From Polaromonas sp. (GTDB taxonomy: Bacteria; Pseudomonadota; Gammaproteobacteria; Burkholderiales; Burkholderiaceae_C): a stretch of DNA of 64,000 bases. The translations under genes and the position numbers were made by a program. The number at the start of each line of letters is the position of its first letter. Position 1 is the first letter of the stretch. The notes under the pieces are model-generated. The model made no database searches. It was not told where the DNA came from and saw nothing but the letters and a program-made list of their open reading frames with translations. The stretch is from NCBI RefSeq assembly GCF_029945925.1, contig NZ_JAQSDN010000040.1, positions 62,001-126,000 of the forward strand, read 5' to 3'. Below are positions 43,617 to 51,953 of the stretch, one piece after another.

Positions 43617-44017
43617 ATTTGGAAACACCTGAGCCAACCGTGCTCATCGTTGATGACGACGAAAGCACGCGATTTTTTCTTCGTATCGCGTTTGAGGCTC
43701 AAAATTTCATCATCGCTGAAGCCAATAGCGGACCCGCCGGCATTCAGTCGTTTGAAAAAACCTCGCCAAGTTTGATCGTTGTAGATTACACAATGCCGGG
43801 CATGGACGGCATCCAATGCTGCGAGAAGATTCGTGCTCTGGAGAACGGCCAGCGGATCCCCATCATCATGCTTTCGGGCAACGCCGATCCCAACCTCTTC
43901 GAACGCGCCCGGCACGCCGGAGTCGACCGTTTCGTCATCAAACCAGCGGACTGGATTCGATTTGCGGAAGAGATGAGAATTCTGGTCGATGCAAAGAGCA
44001 CTGACACCGAATCGTAG
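43613..44017 (+). CDS. Single-domain response regulator (CheY-like)
   Basis: 134 residues, receiver only: acidic pocket 'IVDDDES', phosphoacceptor D58 in 'LIVVDYTMPGMDG', Thr/Ser switch 'IIMLSGNAD', and 'FVIKPAD' with the conserved Lys. No output domain, so it acts by protein contact, perhaps on an unlinked effector. It overlaps the kinase stop by 4 bp (ATGA) and should be its partner. Confidence 0.9.
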   Translation: MNLETPEPTVLIVDDDESTRFFLRIAFEAQNFIIAEANSGPAGIQSFEKTSPSLIVVDYTMPGMDGIQCCEKIRALENGQRIPIIMLSGNADPNLFERARHAGVDRFVIKPADWIRFAEEMRILVDAKSTDTES

Positions 44018-44110
44018 AGGGCTGCTCAAGAACACGGTTCAGCGGGTCACACTGCATGCGTTCAACAATTTGTGGATGGCCCGCCACCGAATAACTCAAG
44101 GAGCACGGGC

Positions 44111-44242
44111 ATGAGCGCGCCAGTGATCTGGATCAATGCCCACGAGCGGCCTGGAGTGGCCGCTGATGAGGTGCAAAACACCCCGCGATTCGCTGCAGAT
44201 GCGGCAGTAGTTTCATTTGATGAAGATTTGACAATCAACTGA
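44111..44242 (+). CDS. Possible 43-residue small protein, unknown
   Basis: ATG follows AAGGAG (44098-44103) at a workable distance. The predicted peptide MSAPVIWINAHERPGVAADE... ends DEDLTIN; it is acidic, with no signal or membrane segment. It lies 93 bp after the response regulator on the same strand and could be the fourth gene of that operon or chance. Confidence 0.3.
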   Translation: MSAPVIWINAHERPGVAADEVQNTPRFAADAAVVSFDEDLTIN

Positions 44243-44355
44243 CGCGTGGCAGGGGTTTTGCAGAGCAACCCTGGCAAAACCCGACCGGCTCAAGCACCAG
44301 TTGTCTGGAGCGAAGCGCAAGGACCCAGGCTGTGGGTCGTCTTTTCTTTTGCCTA

Positions 44356-44401
44356 CTTTTGGCGATCAAAAGAAAACCCGCTTTGCGGGTTTCGCCAAAA
44401 G
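44356..44401. repeat. Nested palindrome with terminator-like core
   Basis: Outer arms CTTTTGGCGA (44356-44365) and TCGCCAAAAG (44392-44401) enclose an inner stem AAACCCGC/GCGGGTTT (44374-44392). This 'CTTTTGGCGATCAAAAG' element is one I know from Comamonadaceae spacers. It can fold as a bidirectional terminator. Confidence 0.65.
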
Positions 44402-44595
44402 TGAGTTGCCGCGGAGCAACCCCCGGTATGTGGGCCAACGATGGACGATGGACGCATATACGGCTTCGACCCTTCGACAGGCTCCGAACAGGCCAGGCTC
44501 AGCCCGAACGGTGTTGGAGGATCGTGCATGGATCCCCCCGGATCGGAGTCCGGGGCAGGCTCCTCAAGTCCGGGAGGACAAGCCACAGAAAACAT

Positions 44596-44660
44596 TCGCT
44601 ATAAATTCAATAGCTGCCCGCGCCCGCCACATAAGGGCTAGAGCCCAAAAAGGCTCAATA
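44596..44660 (+). repeat. Comamonadaceae-type intergenic repeat, copy 5
   Basis: AATTCAATAGCTGCCCGCGC, then CCGCCACATAAGGGCTAGAG and CCCAAAAAGG. It abuts the 3' end of the convergent Bug gene. Confidence 0.72.
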
Positions 44661-44662
44661 AA

Positions 44663-45673
44663 TCAATCCACCCGAGCCCCGGAAGCCTTCACCACCTTCT
44701 CATACTTGACCAGCTCGCTTTTCATGAAAGCGCCAAACTGTTCCGGCGAGCTCGCCACCGGCTCGGCCAGCAGCGCGGCAAAGCGGGCTTTGGCTTCCGG
44801 CGAGTTCAGTGCGGCGACAAAGGCCTGGTTCAGTTTGGCGACCACGTCTTTCGGCGTCGCGGCCGGAGCCACCAGGCCCCACCAGGTGTCAATGGCAAAA
44901 CCCTTGAGCGTTTCGGCCACGGCCGGCACGTCGGGCAGCGCTGCGCTGCGTTTCTCGGTGGTCACGGCCAGCGCCTTGAGTTTGCCGGCCTTGATGTTGG
45001 CGGAAGCGGTCGCGAGGTTGTCGAAGTTGAAATCGACCTGGCCACTGAGCAGCGCAAGCTGCGCCGGGTTGCCGCCGTTGTACGGAATGTGCAGCGCAAA
45101 AATGCCGGCGTCCTTCTTGAACATTTCACCGGCCAGGTGGCCGGCGCTGCCATTGCCGCCGCTGGCGTAGTTGAGCTTGCCCGGGTTGGCTTTCGCGTAG
45201 GCGATCAGGTCGGCCAGGCTGTTGATGTTCAGGCGTCTGGCGGTGTCGGCGTTCATGACCAGCACGTTCGGCACGCGCAGCATCTGCGTGATGGGTGCAA
45301 AGTCAGTGGCTGCGTTGTAGGGCATCTTGCTGTAGAGCCACGGGTTGATGGCGTGGGTGGCCACGGCGGCAATGCCGATGGTCAGGCCGTCAGGTGCGGC
45401 TTTGGCCACCACATCGGCGCCGATGTTGCCGCCGCCGCCCGGGCGGTTTTCAATGATCACGGTGCCCAGTGTGTCCTTGACACGTTCGGCCATGAGGCGC
45501 GCGGTCACGTCGATCGGGCCGCCCGGTGCGTACGGCACGATGATGCGCACGACCTTGGGCTGGGCCACGGCAAGGGTGGGCGACAGGGCCAGCACGGCGA
45601 TGGCGGCGGCCGCCAGCGCACGGGACGCGAAAGAGGGAGGAAAGAAGAGAGAGGAGAGAGAGGAGGTTTTCAT
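44663..45673 (-). CDS. Bug-family (TctC-like) tripartite tricarboxylate transporter substrate-binding protein
   Basis: 336 residues from ATG 45673. Signal peptide (ALAAAAIAVLALSPTLAVA), mature start 'QPKVVRIIVPYAPGGPIDVTARLMAERV', and Bug hallmarks 'VIIENRPGGGGNIGADVVAKAAPDG' and 'HIPYNGGNPAQLALLSGQVDFNFDN'. It binds a carboxylate in the periplasm. No TctA/TctB membrane genes are near, which is usual for the many orphan Bug proteins of Burkholderiales. Ligand unknown. Confidence 0.9.
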   Translation of the reverse strand: MKTSSLSSLFFPPSFASRALAAAAIAVLALSPTLAVAQPKVVRIIVPYAPGGPIDVTARLMAERVKDTLGTVIIENRPGGGGNIGADVVAKAAPDGLTIGIAAVATHAINPWLYSKMPYNAATDFAPITQMLRVPNVLVMNADTARRLNINSLADLIAYAKANPGKLNYASGGNGSAGHLAGEMFKKDAGIFALHIPYNGGNPAQLALLSGQVDFNFDNLATASANIKAGKLKALAVTTEKRSAALPDVPAVAETLKGFAIDTWWGLVAPAATPKDVVAKLNQAFVAALNSPEAKARFAALLAEPVASSPEQFGAFMKSELVKYEKVVKASGARVD

Positions 45674-45756
45674 GGCCCTGATTGTGGCAAAACCGGGAAC
45701 CCGGGTCACCGTGGCATTCCCTAGGACCGATGCGGCGCATTGAGGCGCTACCACCC

Positions 45757-45925
45757 CGTTCACCCTGAGCCTGCCGACCGGCCGCCAACGTGCCCACCGG
45801 GCTTGGCCCCCTTCGGCGGGGCACGTTACGGGCGGCGCAGCCCGAACGGAATGGAATCACAGGGCGCTATGAATAAAATAGCTGCTCGCGCCCGCCACAC
45901 AAGGGCCGGGCGCACAAAACCCCTG
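45757..45925. repeat. REP-like element and family repeat, copy 6
   Basis: About 45757-45850: GTTCACCCTGAGCCTGCCG ... GGCGCAGCCCGAACGG, with CCCCTTCGGCGGGG hairpin. About 45868-45925: GAATAAAATAGCTGCTCGCG, then CCCGCCACACAAGGGCCGGG. Together they fill the 257-bp gap between the Bug gene start and the livF end. Confidence 0.65.
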
Positions 45926-45930
45926 AAGAA

Positions 45931-46659
45931 TCACTCCCCCAGATAAGCCGCCCGAACCCGCGGATCATTGAGCAGTTCCTTCGCCTCACCATTCATCGTG
46001 ACCAGGCCCGACTCCATGACATAACCGCGGTCGGCGATGCCCAGTGCGCGGCTGGCGTTCTGTTCGACCAGCAGCACGGTGACGCCCTGCGCCGACACGT
46101 CCCTGACGACTTCGAAAATCTTGTCCACCATGATGGGACTCAGGCCCATGGACGGCTCGTCGAGCAGCAAGACCCGGGGACGACTCATGAGCGCGCGCCC
46201 CATGGCCAGCATCTGCTGTTCGCCGCCGGACATGGTGCCGGCGAGCTGGTCCTTGCGTTCGCGCAGGCGTGGAAACAGCGCAAACATCTTTTCCATGTCG
46301 GCGGCGATGCCGGGCTTGTCGTTGCGGATGTAGGCGCCCATCTGCAGGTTTTCCGTGATGGTCATGCGGGTGAACACGCCGCGCCCTTCGGGCACCATGG
46401 CCAGGCCTTCCTTGACCAGGTCCCAGGCGCCCTGGCCCTTGATGCTTTTGCCCAGGTATTCGATGTCGCCGCCCAGCAGCGGCAGCGTGCCGGTGATGGC
46501 TTTCATGGTGGTGGTCTTGCCGGCGCCGTTGGAGCCGATCAGCGTGACCAGTTCACCCTCCTTGACTTCGAAATCGATGCCCTTGACCGCCTGGATGCCG
46601 CCGTAGGCCACTTTGAGGCCGGTGACTTTGAGCAGCGTGGTATGACTTGTAGTGGCCAT
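45931..46659 (-). CDS. livF: ABC transporter ATPase LivF, second system
   Basis: 242 residues from ATG 46659, preferred over 46677 because AAGGA lies at a good distance upstream. Walker A 'GSNGAGKTT', signature 'MSGGEQQM', Walker B 'VLLLDEPSMGL', ending 'RAAYLGE'. It is the last gene of the livHMGF operon (49506 to 45931) and pairs with LivG. Confidence 0.92.
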   Translation of the reverse strand: MATTSHTTLLKVTGLKVAYGGIQAVKGIDFEVKEGELVTLIGSNGAGKTTTMKAITGTLPLLGGDIEYLGKSIKGQGAWDLVKEGLAMVPEGRGVFTRMTITENLQMGAYIRNDKPGIAADMEKMFALFPRLRERKDQLAGTMSGGEQQMLAMGRALMSRPRVLLLDEPSMGLSPIMVDKIFEVVRDVSAQGVTVLLVEQNASRALGIADRGYVMESGLVTMNGEAKELLNDPRVRAAYLGE

Positions 46660-46673
46660 GTTCTTGATTTCCT

Positions 46674-47441
46674 TCAATGACCTGTGCCCAGATAGGCGGT
46701 GATCACTTTTTCATTTTTCTGCACCTCGGAAGGCGGGCCTTCGGCAATCTGCTTGCCGTAATCGAGCACGGTGACGCGGTCGCACAGGCCCATGACGAGC
46801 TTGACGTCGTGCTCGATCAGCAAGATGGTGCGGTTGTCCTTGCGGATCTGGTCGATCAGCTCGCGCAGCTGCACTTTTTCGGTGGCATTCATGCCGGCCG
46901 CGGGTTCGTCCAGGGCAATCAGCTGCGGATCGGTGGCCAGCGCGCGCGCAATCTCGAGGCGGCGCTGGTCGCCATAACTCAGCGTGCGCGCCTTGTAGTC
47001 GGTGTATTTGCCGATGCCCACATAGTCGAGCAGTTCCTGGGCGCGTTTGGCAATCGCCGCTTCTTCAGCCTTGAAACCGGGCGTGCGGAACACCGCGCCA
47101 ATCAGCCCCGACTTGGTGCGCATGTGGCGCCCCACCATGACGTTTTCCAGCGCGGTCATGTCGGCGAACAGGCGGATGTTCTGGAAGGTGCGTGCAATGC
47201 CGGCCTTCGCCACTTCGTGGACCGCCGCGGGCTTGTAGGGCTTGCCGGCCAGCTCGAAGGTGCCGCTGTCAGGCGTGTAGAGGCCGGTCAGCACGTTGAA
47301 GAAGGTGGTTTTGCCGGCGCCGTTGGGACCGATCAGGCCGTAGACCTGGCCGCGTTCGATGTGGATGCCGACATCGCTGAGGGCCTGCAGGCCGCCAAAC
47401 CGCTTGGACACGCCGGAGACTTTAAGAATGGTTTCGCTCAT
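46674..47441 (-). CDS. livG: ABC transporter ATPase LivG, second system
   Basis: 255 residues from the second of two near ATG codons (47441), chosen because AAGGAG is 8 nt upstream of it but only about 2 nt from the first. Walker A 'GPNGAGKTT', Q-loop 'ARTFQNIRLFADMTALENVMVG', 'LSYGDQRRLEIARALA', Walker B 'LIALDEPAAGMN', ending 'VITAYLGTGH'. The long frame upstream overlaps livM out of frame. Confidence 0.92.
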   Translation of the reverse strand: MSETILKVSGVSKRFGGLQALSDVGIHIERGQVYGLIGPNGAGKTTFFNVLTGLYTPDSGTFELAGKPYKPAAVHEVAKAGIARTFQNIRLFADMTALENVMVGRHMRTKSGLIGAVFRTPGFKAEEAAIAKRAQELLDYVGIGKYTDYKARTLSYGDQRRLEIARALATDPQLIALDEPAAGMNATEKVQLRELIDQIRKDNRTILLIEHDVKLVMGLCDRVTVLDYGKQIAEGPPSEVQKNEKVITAYLGTGH

Positions 47442-47452
47442 ATCCATTCTCC

Positions 47453-48565
47453 TTAGGGATTGGTGGACTGGATGGCGTCCGGACCGACAGGCTTGTTCAG
47501 CGACTTGCCGTGTTCGCGTGCGGGCCAGAGGCCGCGCGGCCGCGACAGCATGATGGCAATCATGGCAAGCGCGATCAGCAACTGGCGCAGGATGGCGGAG
47601 TCCAGGCGCCCGCCGGTCATGGCCTGCAACGGCCCGGCCACGTGGCGCAGCACCTCCGGCAGGGCAGCCAGCAACAAGGCACCTAGGATGACCCCCGGCA
47701 GGTGCCCGATGCCGCCCAGCACGACCATGGCCACAATCATCACCGACTCCATCAGGCTGAAAGACTCGGGCGACACGAAGCCCTGGAAAGCGGCAAACAT
47801 GGAGCCGGACACGCCGCCGAAGGTCGCGCCCATGCCGAAAGCCAGCAGCTTCATGTTGCGGGTGTTGATGCCCATGGCCTTGGCCGCAATCTCGTCCTCG
47901 CGGATCGCCATCCAGGCCCGGCCGATGCGCGAGTTCTCCAGCCGGTGGCAAATGATCACGGAGACAATCACCAGTGCCAGGAAGAGGTAGTAATACATCG
48001 ACACCGAGGCCACCTCGAAGCCGAGGAATTCATGCGACTTGCCCAGGTCGAAGCCGAAGAACTTCATCGAGTCGATCTGGTTGATGCCCTTGGGCCCGTT
48101 GGTCAGGTTGATCGGGCGGTCCAGATTGTTCAGGAACACGCGGATGATTTCACCAAAACCCAGCGTGACAATGGCCAGGTAGTCGCCGCGCAGTTTCAGC
48201 ACCGGTATCCCCAGCAACACGCCAAAAACGGCCGCCAGTCCGGCGGCCATCGGTATGACGGCCCAGATCGGCAGGTGCAGCCCGTTTGGAAAAGCAGCGG
48301 CTACGGCCGGAAAGGCGTCGGCCAGGTGGGGCGATCCGAGCAGGGCGAAAAGATAGGCACCCACCGCAAAAAAGGCGACATAACCGAGGTCGAGCAGGCC
48401 GGCGTAGCCGACCACGATGTTCAGGCCGAGTGCCAGCAGCACATACAGCAATGCCATGTCGACAATGCGAACCCAGGCGTTGCCGCCCTGTTGCAGCAGC
48501 AGGGGCAGGATCAGCAACGCGAGCGCGGCGATCAGGAAGGTAAGGAGTCTGTTTTTTTTCATCAT
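47453..48565 (-). CDS. livM: ABC transporter permease LivM, second system
   Basis: 370 residues (Met pair at 48565/48562). About nine to ten membrane segments, 'LGLNIVVGYAGLLDLGYVAFFAVGAYLFAL' near the N-terminus, the cytoplasmic coupling region 'GRAWMAIREDEIAAKAMGINTRNMKLLAF' and 'QGFVSPESFSLMESVMIVAMVVLGGIGHLPG'. It is longer than the LivM half of the fused protein. 11 bp separate it from livH. Confidence 0.92.
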   Translation of the reverse strand: MMKKNRLLTFLIAALALLILPLLLQQGGNAWVRIVDMALLYVLLALGLNIVVGYAGLLDLGYVAFFAVGAYLFALLGSPHLADAFPAVAAAFPNGLHLPIWAVIPMAAGLAAVFGVLLGIPVLKLRGDYLAIVTLGFGEIIRVFLNNLDRPINLTNGPKGINQIDSMKFFGFDLGKSHEFLGFEVASVSMYYYLFLALVIVSVIICHRLENSRIGRAWMAIREDEIAAKAMGINTRNMKLLAFGMGATFGGVSGSMFAAFQGFVSPESFSLMESVMIVAMVVLGGIGHLPGVILGALLLAALPEVLRHVAGPLQAMTGGRLDSAILRQLLIALAMIAIMLSRPRGLWPAREHGKSLNKPVGPDAIQSTNP

Positions 48566-48576
48566 GATGCGCTCCC

Positions 48577-49506
48577 CTAGGCCCGATCCGCCACACGCTC
48601 ACCCAGCAGGCCGGATGGCCGCAGTGTGAGAACGAAAATCAGCACCATGAAGGCGAAGATGTCGGAATACTGGCTGCCCAGCACGCCGCCGGTCAGCGGG
48701 CCGATGTAGCCGGCACCGATGGCCTCGATCAGCCCCAGCAGGATACCGCCGAGCACGGCGCCCCCGAGGTTGCCGATGCCTCCGAACACCGCGGCGGTGA
48801 AGGCCTTCAGCCCGGGTAGAAAGCCCATGGTGTGCTGCACCGTGCCATAGTTGGAGGCATACATCACGCCGGCCAGCGCCGCCAGCACGGCGCCGATGAT
48901 GAAGGTGGCCGAAATGACTGTGTCGGGCTTGACCCCCATGAGGCCGGCCACCCGCGGGTTTTCGGCCGTGGCCCGCATCGCGCGTCCCAGCTTGGTGTAG
49001 TTCACGAGGTACATCAGGATGGCCAGCGACACCGCCGTGGCCCCGAGGATGAAGATCTGCGTGACGGTGATGACCGCGCCGCCGAACTGCAGCGGCTCGG
49101 AGGGCAGCAGGGTCGGGTAAGGCTTGTAGTTGGGTTTCCAGATGATCATCGCCAGGGTCTGCAACAGGATGGACATGCCGATCGCGGTGATCAGGGGCGC
49201 GAGCCGGGGTGAATTGCGCAACGGCCGGTAGGCGATTTTCTCGATCGAGTAGTTCAGCGTGGCGCAGACCACGAACGCAATCAGCAGCGAACACACCAGA
49301 ATGATCCAGCCCGGGGTTCCCGGCATGGCTTCCTGCATCCAGACGATGATGGTCCAGCTGGTGATGGCGCCCACCATCAGGACCTCGCCATGGGCAAAGT
49401 TGATCAGGCCGATGATGCCGTACACCATGGTGTAGCCCAGGGCGACCAGGGCGTACATGCTGCCCAGCACCAGCCCATTGATGATCTGCTGAAGCAAAGT
49501 TTCCAT
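48577..49506 (-). CDS. livH: ABC transporter permease LivH, second system
   Basis: 309 residues from ATG 49506 (METLLQQIINGLVLGSMYAL). LivH signatures 'VALGYTMVYGIIGLINFAHGEVLM' and 'GFLPGLKAFTAAVFGGIGNLGGAVLGGILLGLIEA'. It is the first gene of the operon; no livK lies alongside, so the binding protein must be encoded elsewhere. Cargo probably branched-chain amino acids. The 258-bp upstream spacer shows no clear promoter or operator to me. Confidence 0.92.
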   Translation of the reverse strand: METLLQQIINGLVLGSMYALVALGYTMVYGIIGLINFAHGEVLMVGAITSWTIIVWMQEAMPGTPGWIILVCSLLIAFVVCATLNYSIEKIAYRPLRNSPRLAPLITAIGMSILLQTLAMIIWKPNYKPYPTLLPSEPLQFGGAVITVTQIFILGATAVSLAILMYLVNYTKLGRAMRATAENPRVAGLMGVKPDTVISATFIIGAVLAALAGVMYASNYGTVQHTMGFLPGLKAFTAAVFGGIGNLGGAVLGGILLGLIEAIGAGYIGPLTGGVLGSQYSDIFAFMVLIFVLTLRPSGLLGERVADRA

Positions 49507-49764
49507 ACTCACTCTCCGTTTGATTGAAGTTGCCAACTCCGCTTGCGCTGCGAGCCCCTGGGATCACCATGGGATCTGGCGAGTTAACAAAAAGCCCGCC
49601 TATCAATACCAGGGATACTGGATTGGGTGGCGAGCTGATTCGCAAATTGTAGCGAGGCATCTCAAGCGAGAATCGAGCCAGCATGCCGCTTTTCGCCGGG
49701 TTAACCCTCGAGCAACTGCATTTTTCCGGCTGGATCAGGCTCTATCAGGAGGTTTTGCTTTTCA

Positions 49765-51105
49765 TTAGTTTTTCTGCTTGTTCCTGGATTTCAGCTCGTT
49801 CAACTTATCCGAAATCCTGATTTCCAGACCCCGGTTGACGGGGCGGTAGAACACCGGCACCGGCATGCCGTCGGGGAAGTAGGTTTCGCCGGCGGCAAAA
49901 CCGTCCTCCTCGTCATGCGCATAGCGGTAGTTCTTGCCGTAGTCCAGCTCTTTCATCAGCTTGGTCGGCGCATTGCGCAAGTGCAGCGGCACCGGCCGGC
50001 TGCCGTCCTTTTTCACCAGTGATTTGGCTTCGTTGAAGGCCTTGTACACCGCATTGGACTTGGGGGCGATGGCCAGATAGACCACACATTCGGCCAGCGC
50101 CAGTTCGCCCTCGGGCGAGCCCAGGCGCTCGTAGACCTCGGCGGCATCCAGCGCCAGCCGCAACGCGCGCGGGTCGGCCAGGCCGATGTCCTCACTGGCC
50201 ATGCGGATCAGGCGCCGCGCCATGTATTTGGGCTCGGCACCGCCGTCGAGCATGCGCACCAGCCAGTACAGCGCGGCATCCGGGTCGGAGCCGCGCACCG
50301 ACTTGTGCAGCGCCGAGATGGTGTCGTAAAACTGCTCGCCGCCCTTGTCGTAGCGGCGCATGCGTTCGCCCAGCACCTTGAGCAGCCAGGCCGCCGTGAC
50401 CTCCAGGCTGCCGCCCTTTTTTTCGCGCTGGGCCGCCACGTTGAGCGACTCCAGCGTGTTGAGCAGGCGACGGGCATCGCCATCGGCGTAGGCCACAAGC
50501 TGGTCGGAAGCTTCAGGCGCTATTGTTTTGATAGCTGGTAGCGCTTTCTCGGCAAGGACTCTGGCGATGATTTGCTTGAGATCTTCGTCGCCCAGGGGCT
50601 GGAGCACATACACCGCCGCGCGCGACAGCAAGGCCGAGTTGACTTCAAACGAGGGGTTCTCGGTGGTCGCGCCGATGAAGGTGAACAGGCCACTTTCCAC
50701 ATGCGGCAGGAACGCATCCTGCTGGCTCTTGTTGAAGCGGTGCACCTCGTCGACAAACACGATGGTGCGTTTGCCGCCCTGCCCCTGCCAGATGCTGGCC
50801 TGCTCGACCGCTTCACGGATCTCCTTGACACCGCCCAGCACGGCGGAGATGGTGATGAAGTGGGCGTCGAAACTGCTGGCCATCAAGCGCGCGATCGTGG
50901 TCTTGCCGACGCCGGGCGGGCCCCACAGGATGCAGCTGTGGGGCTGGCCCGATTCAAAGGCAATACGCAGCGGCATGTCTTCGCCGAGCAGGTGCTGCTG
51001 GCCAATCACCTCACCGAGGTTTTTCGGACGCAGGCGCTCGGCCAGCGGGGCCGCCGCCCGGACATCGGCGTCCTGCCCGAAAGGGGTCCCGTCGAGAGCG
51101 GCCAT
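49765..51105 (-). CDS. rarA: Replication-associated recombination protein A (AAA+ ATPase RarA/MgsA)
   Basis: 446 residues. 'LAERLRPKNLGEVIGQQHLLG', Walker A 'GPPGVGKTT', Walker B 'IVFVDEVHRFNKSQQDAFLPHVE', sensor 'IGATTENPSFEVN', then 'YADGDARRLLNTLE' and the C-terminal tetramerisation region 'KSVRGSDPDAALYWLVRML'. It acts at stalled replication forks in the cytoplasm. A short stretch around residues 190-198 coincides with sequence like the family intergenic repeat. It follows lolA (18-bp gap), the usual order in this group. Confidence 0.93.
   Translation of the reverse strand: MAALDGTPFGQDADVRAAAPLAERLRPKNLGEVIGQQHLLGEDMPLRIAFESGQPHSCILWGPPGVGKTTIARLMASSFDAHFITISAVLGGVKEIREAVEQASIWQGQGGKRTIVFVDEVHRFNKSQQDAFLPHVESGLFTFIGATTENPSFEVNSALLSRAAVYVLQPLGDEDLKQIIARVLAEKALPAIKTIAPEASDQLVAYADGDARRLLNTLESLNVAAQREKKGGSLEVTAAWLLKVLGERMRRYDKGGEQFYDTISALHKSVRGSDPDAALYWLVRMLDGGAEPKYMARRLIRMASEDIGLADPRALRLALDAAEVYERLGSPEGELALAECVVYLAIAPKSNAVYKAFNEAKSLVKKDGSRPVPLHLRNAPTKLMKELDYGKNYRYAHDEEDGFAAGETYFPDGMPVPVFYRPVNRGLEIRISDKLNELKSRNKQKN
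50517..50546. repeat. Repeat-like core inside rarA
   Basis: TTTTGATAGCTG (50526-50537) matches the core of the intergenic repeat family, with flanking inverted arms GCGCTA (50517-50522) and TAGCGC (50539-50544). It is read in frame as part of the lid between the AAA core and the C-terminal domain. The match is short, so chance cannot be excluded. Confidence 0.35.
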
Positions 51106-51123
51106 GTATCTTCTACTGTTTTT

Positions 51124-51846
51124 CTATTGGCGAATCACGTCCGCACCGGCAGGCGGCGTGAACTGGAAACCGCCGGCGCCCAGGGCCGGGTTGACCTCGA
51201 ACTGGCTGAAGGTCATCACCGAACGCTGGCCGAAGCTGTCGAGGATTTCCAGCACCGCCAGCTCGCTGCCCTTGACGGTGTTCCTGAAACCAACGGTGAT
51301 GTTTTGCACCTGGCCGTCCTTGGTCCTGGGTGTGGCCTGCACCCACTCCAGGCCGTTTTTGGCGGGTTGCGGCACCAGGGTGAAATCGGCCTGCAGCGCC
51401 TTGATGTCCGCCGCCGCGGCGATCACGGCCGCGGGCGTTCCGCTGAGCACCTGCGTCAGTTTGCGGGCGGTCACCTGGTTCAGGTCCACGTCGTGCAGCC
51501 ACAAGGTCTGGCCGTCGGACACGATGCTTTGCTCAAACGGTTTTTTGTAGACAAACTTGAAACGGTTGGGCCGCAAAAATTCGAAGCTGCCGCTGGAGGT
51601 TTTGGTTCGGGCGGTCTGCCCGTCGCGCGCCGGACTGGTCACCACCTGGATGAACACGGCGCGCCCGCTTTTGGTGTTCTTGACAAAAGCCTCCAGGCTC
51701 TCCAGGCCGCTGGCGGTGTTCACCTGCGCGCTGGCAGCGAAAGCAAAAACAGCCAAAGATGCGGCCAGCGCTGCCCGGAATGCGCCGGCAAGGGGATGGC
51801 GAGCCGCGGCGGCAGGAAAGGGGAGAAATGGAAGGGAATGGGTCAT
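51124..51846 (-). CDS. lolA: Outer-membrane lipoprotein carrier protein LolA
   Basis: 240 residues with a long N-terminal region ending in a signal peptide (ALAASLAVFAFAASA) and a mature part of the LolA fold ('LEAFVKNTKSGRAVFIQVV', 'SSGSFEFLRPNRFKFVYKKPFEQSIVSDGQTLWLHDVDLNQVTARKL'). LolA ferries lipoproteins across the periplasm from LolCDE to LolB. Lies between ftsK and rarA on the same strand. Confidence 0.92.
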   Translation of the reverse strand: MTHSLPFLPFPAAAARHPLAGAFRAALAASLAVFAFAASAQVNTASGLESLEAFVKNTKSGRAVFIQVVTSPARDGQTARTKTSSGSFEFLRPNRFKFVYKKPFEQSIVSDGQTLWLHDVDLNQVTARKLTQVLSGTPAAVIAAAADIKALQADFTLVPQPAKNGLEWVQATPRTKDGQVQNITVGFRNTVKGSELAVLEILDSFGQRSVMTFSQFEVNPALGAGGFQFTPPAGADVIRQ

Positions 51847-51953
51847 GGCAAATGGAGGGGTAAGCCCCGTTGGGTGAACAGTGCTTGTAGGACTCTAGCG
51901 GCGGGCATTGGTTGCCTGAACAATGTATCGCCCTGGTAAATGCCCCGCTGTCG

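Larger units (their letters stand above)
44018..44662 (+). other. Repeat-rich spacer
   Basis: 645 bp without a recognised gene. It holds a small possible frame (44111-44242), a nested palindrome (44356-44401), a REP-like element (about 44468-44516: CTTCGACAGGCTC ... CAGCCCGAACGG) and a copy of the family repeat at its right end. The rest shows no clear signal. Confidence 0.6.

Noticed and set aside
47442..47951. N-terminal extension of livG
   Set aside because: Overlaps livM in another frame; the ATG at 47441 has a good ribosome site and the family start.
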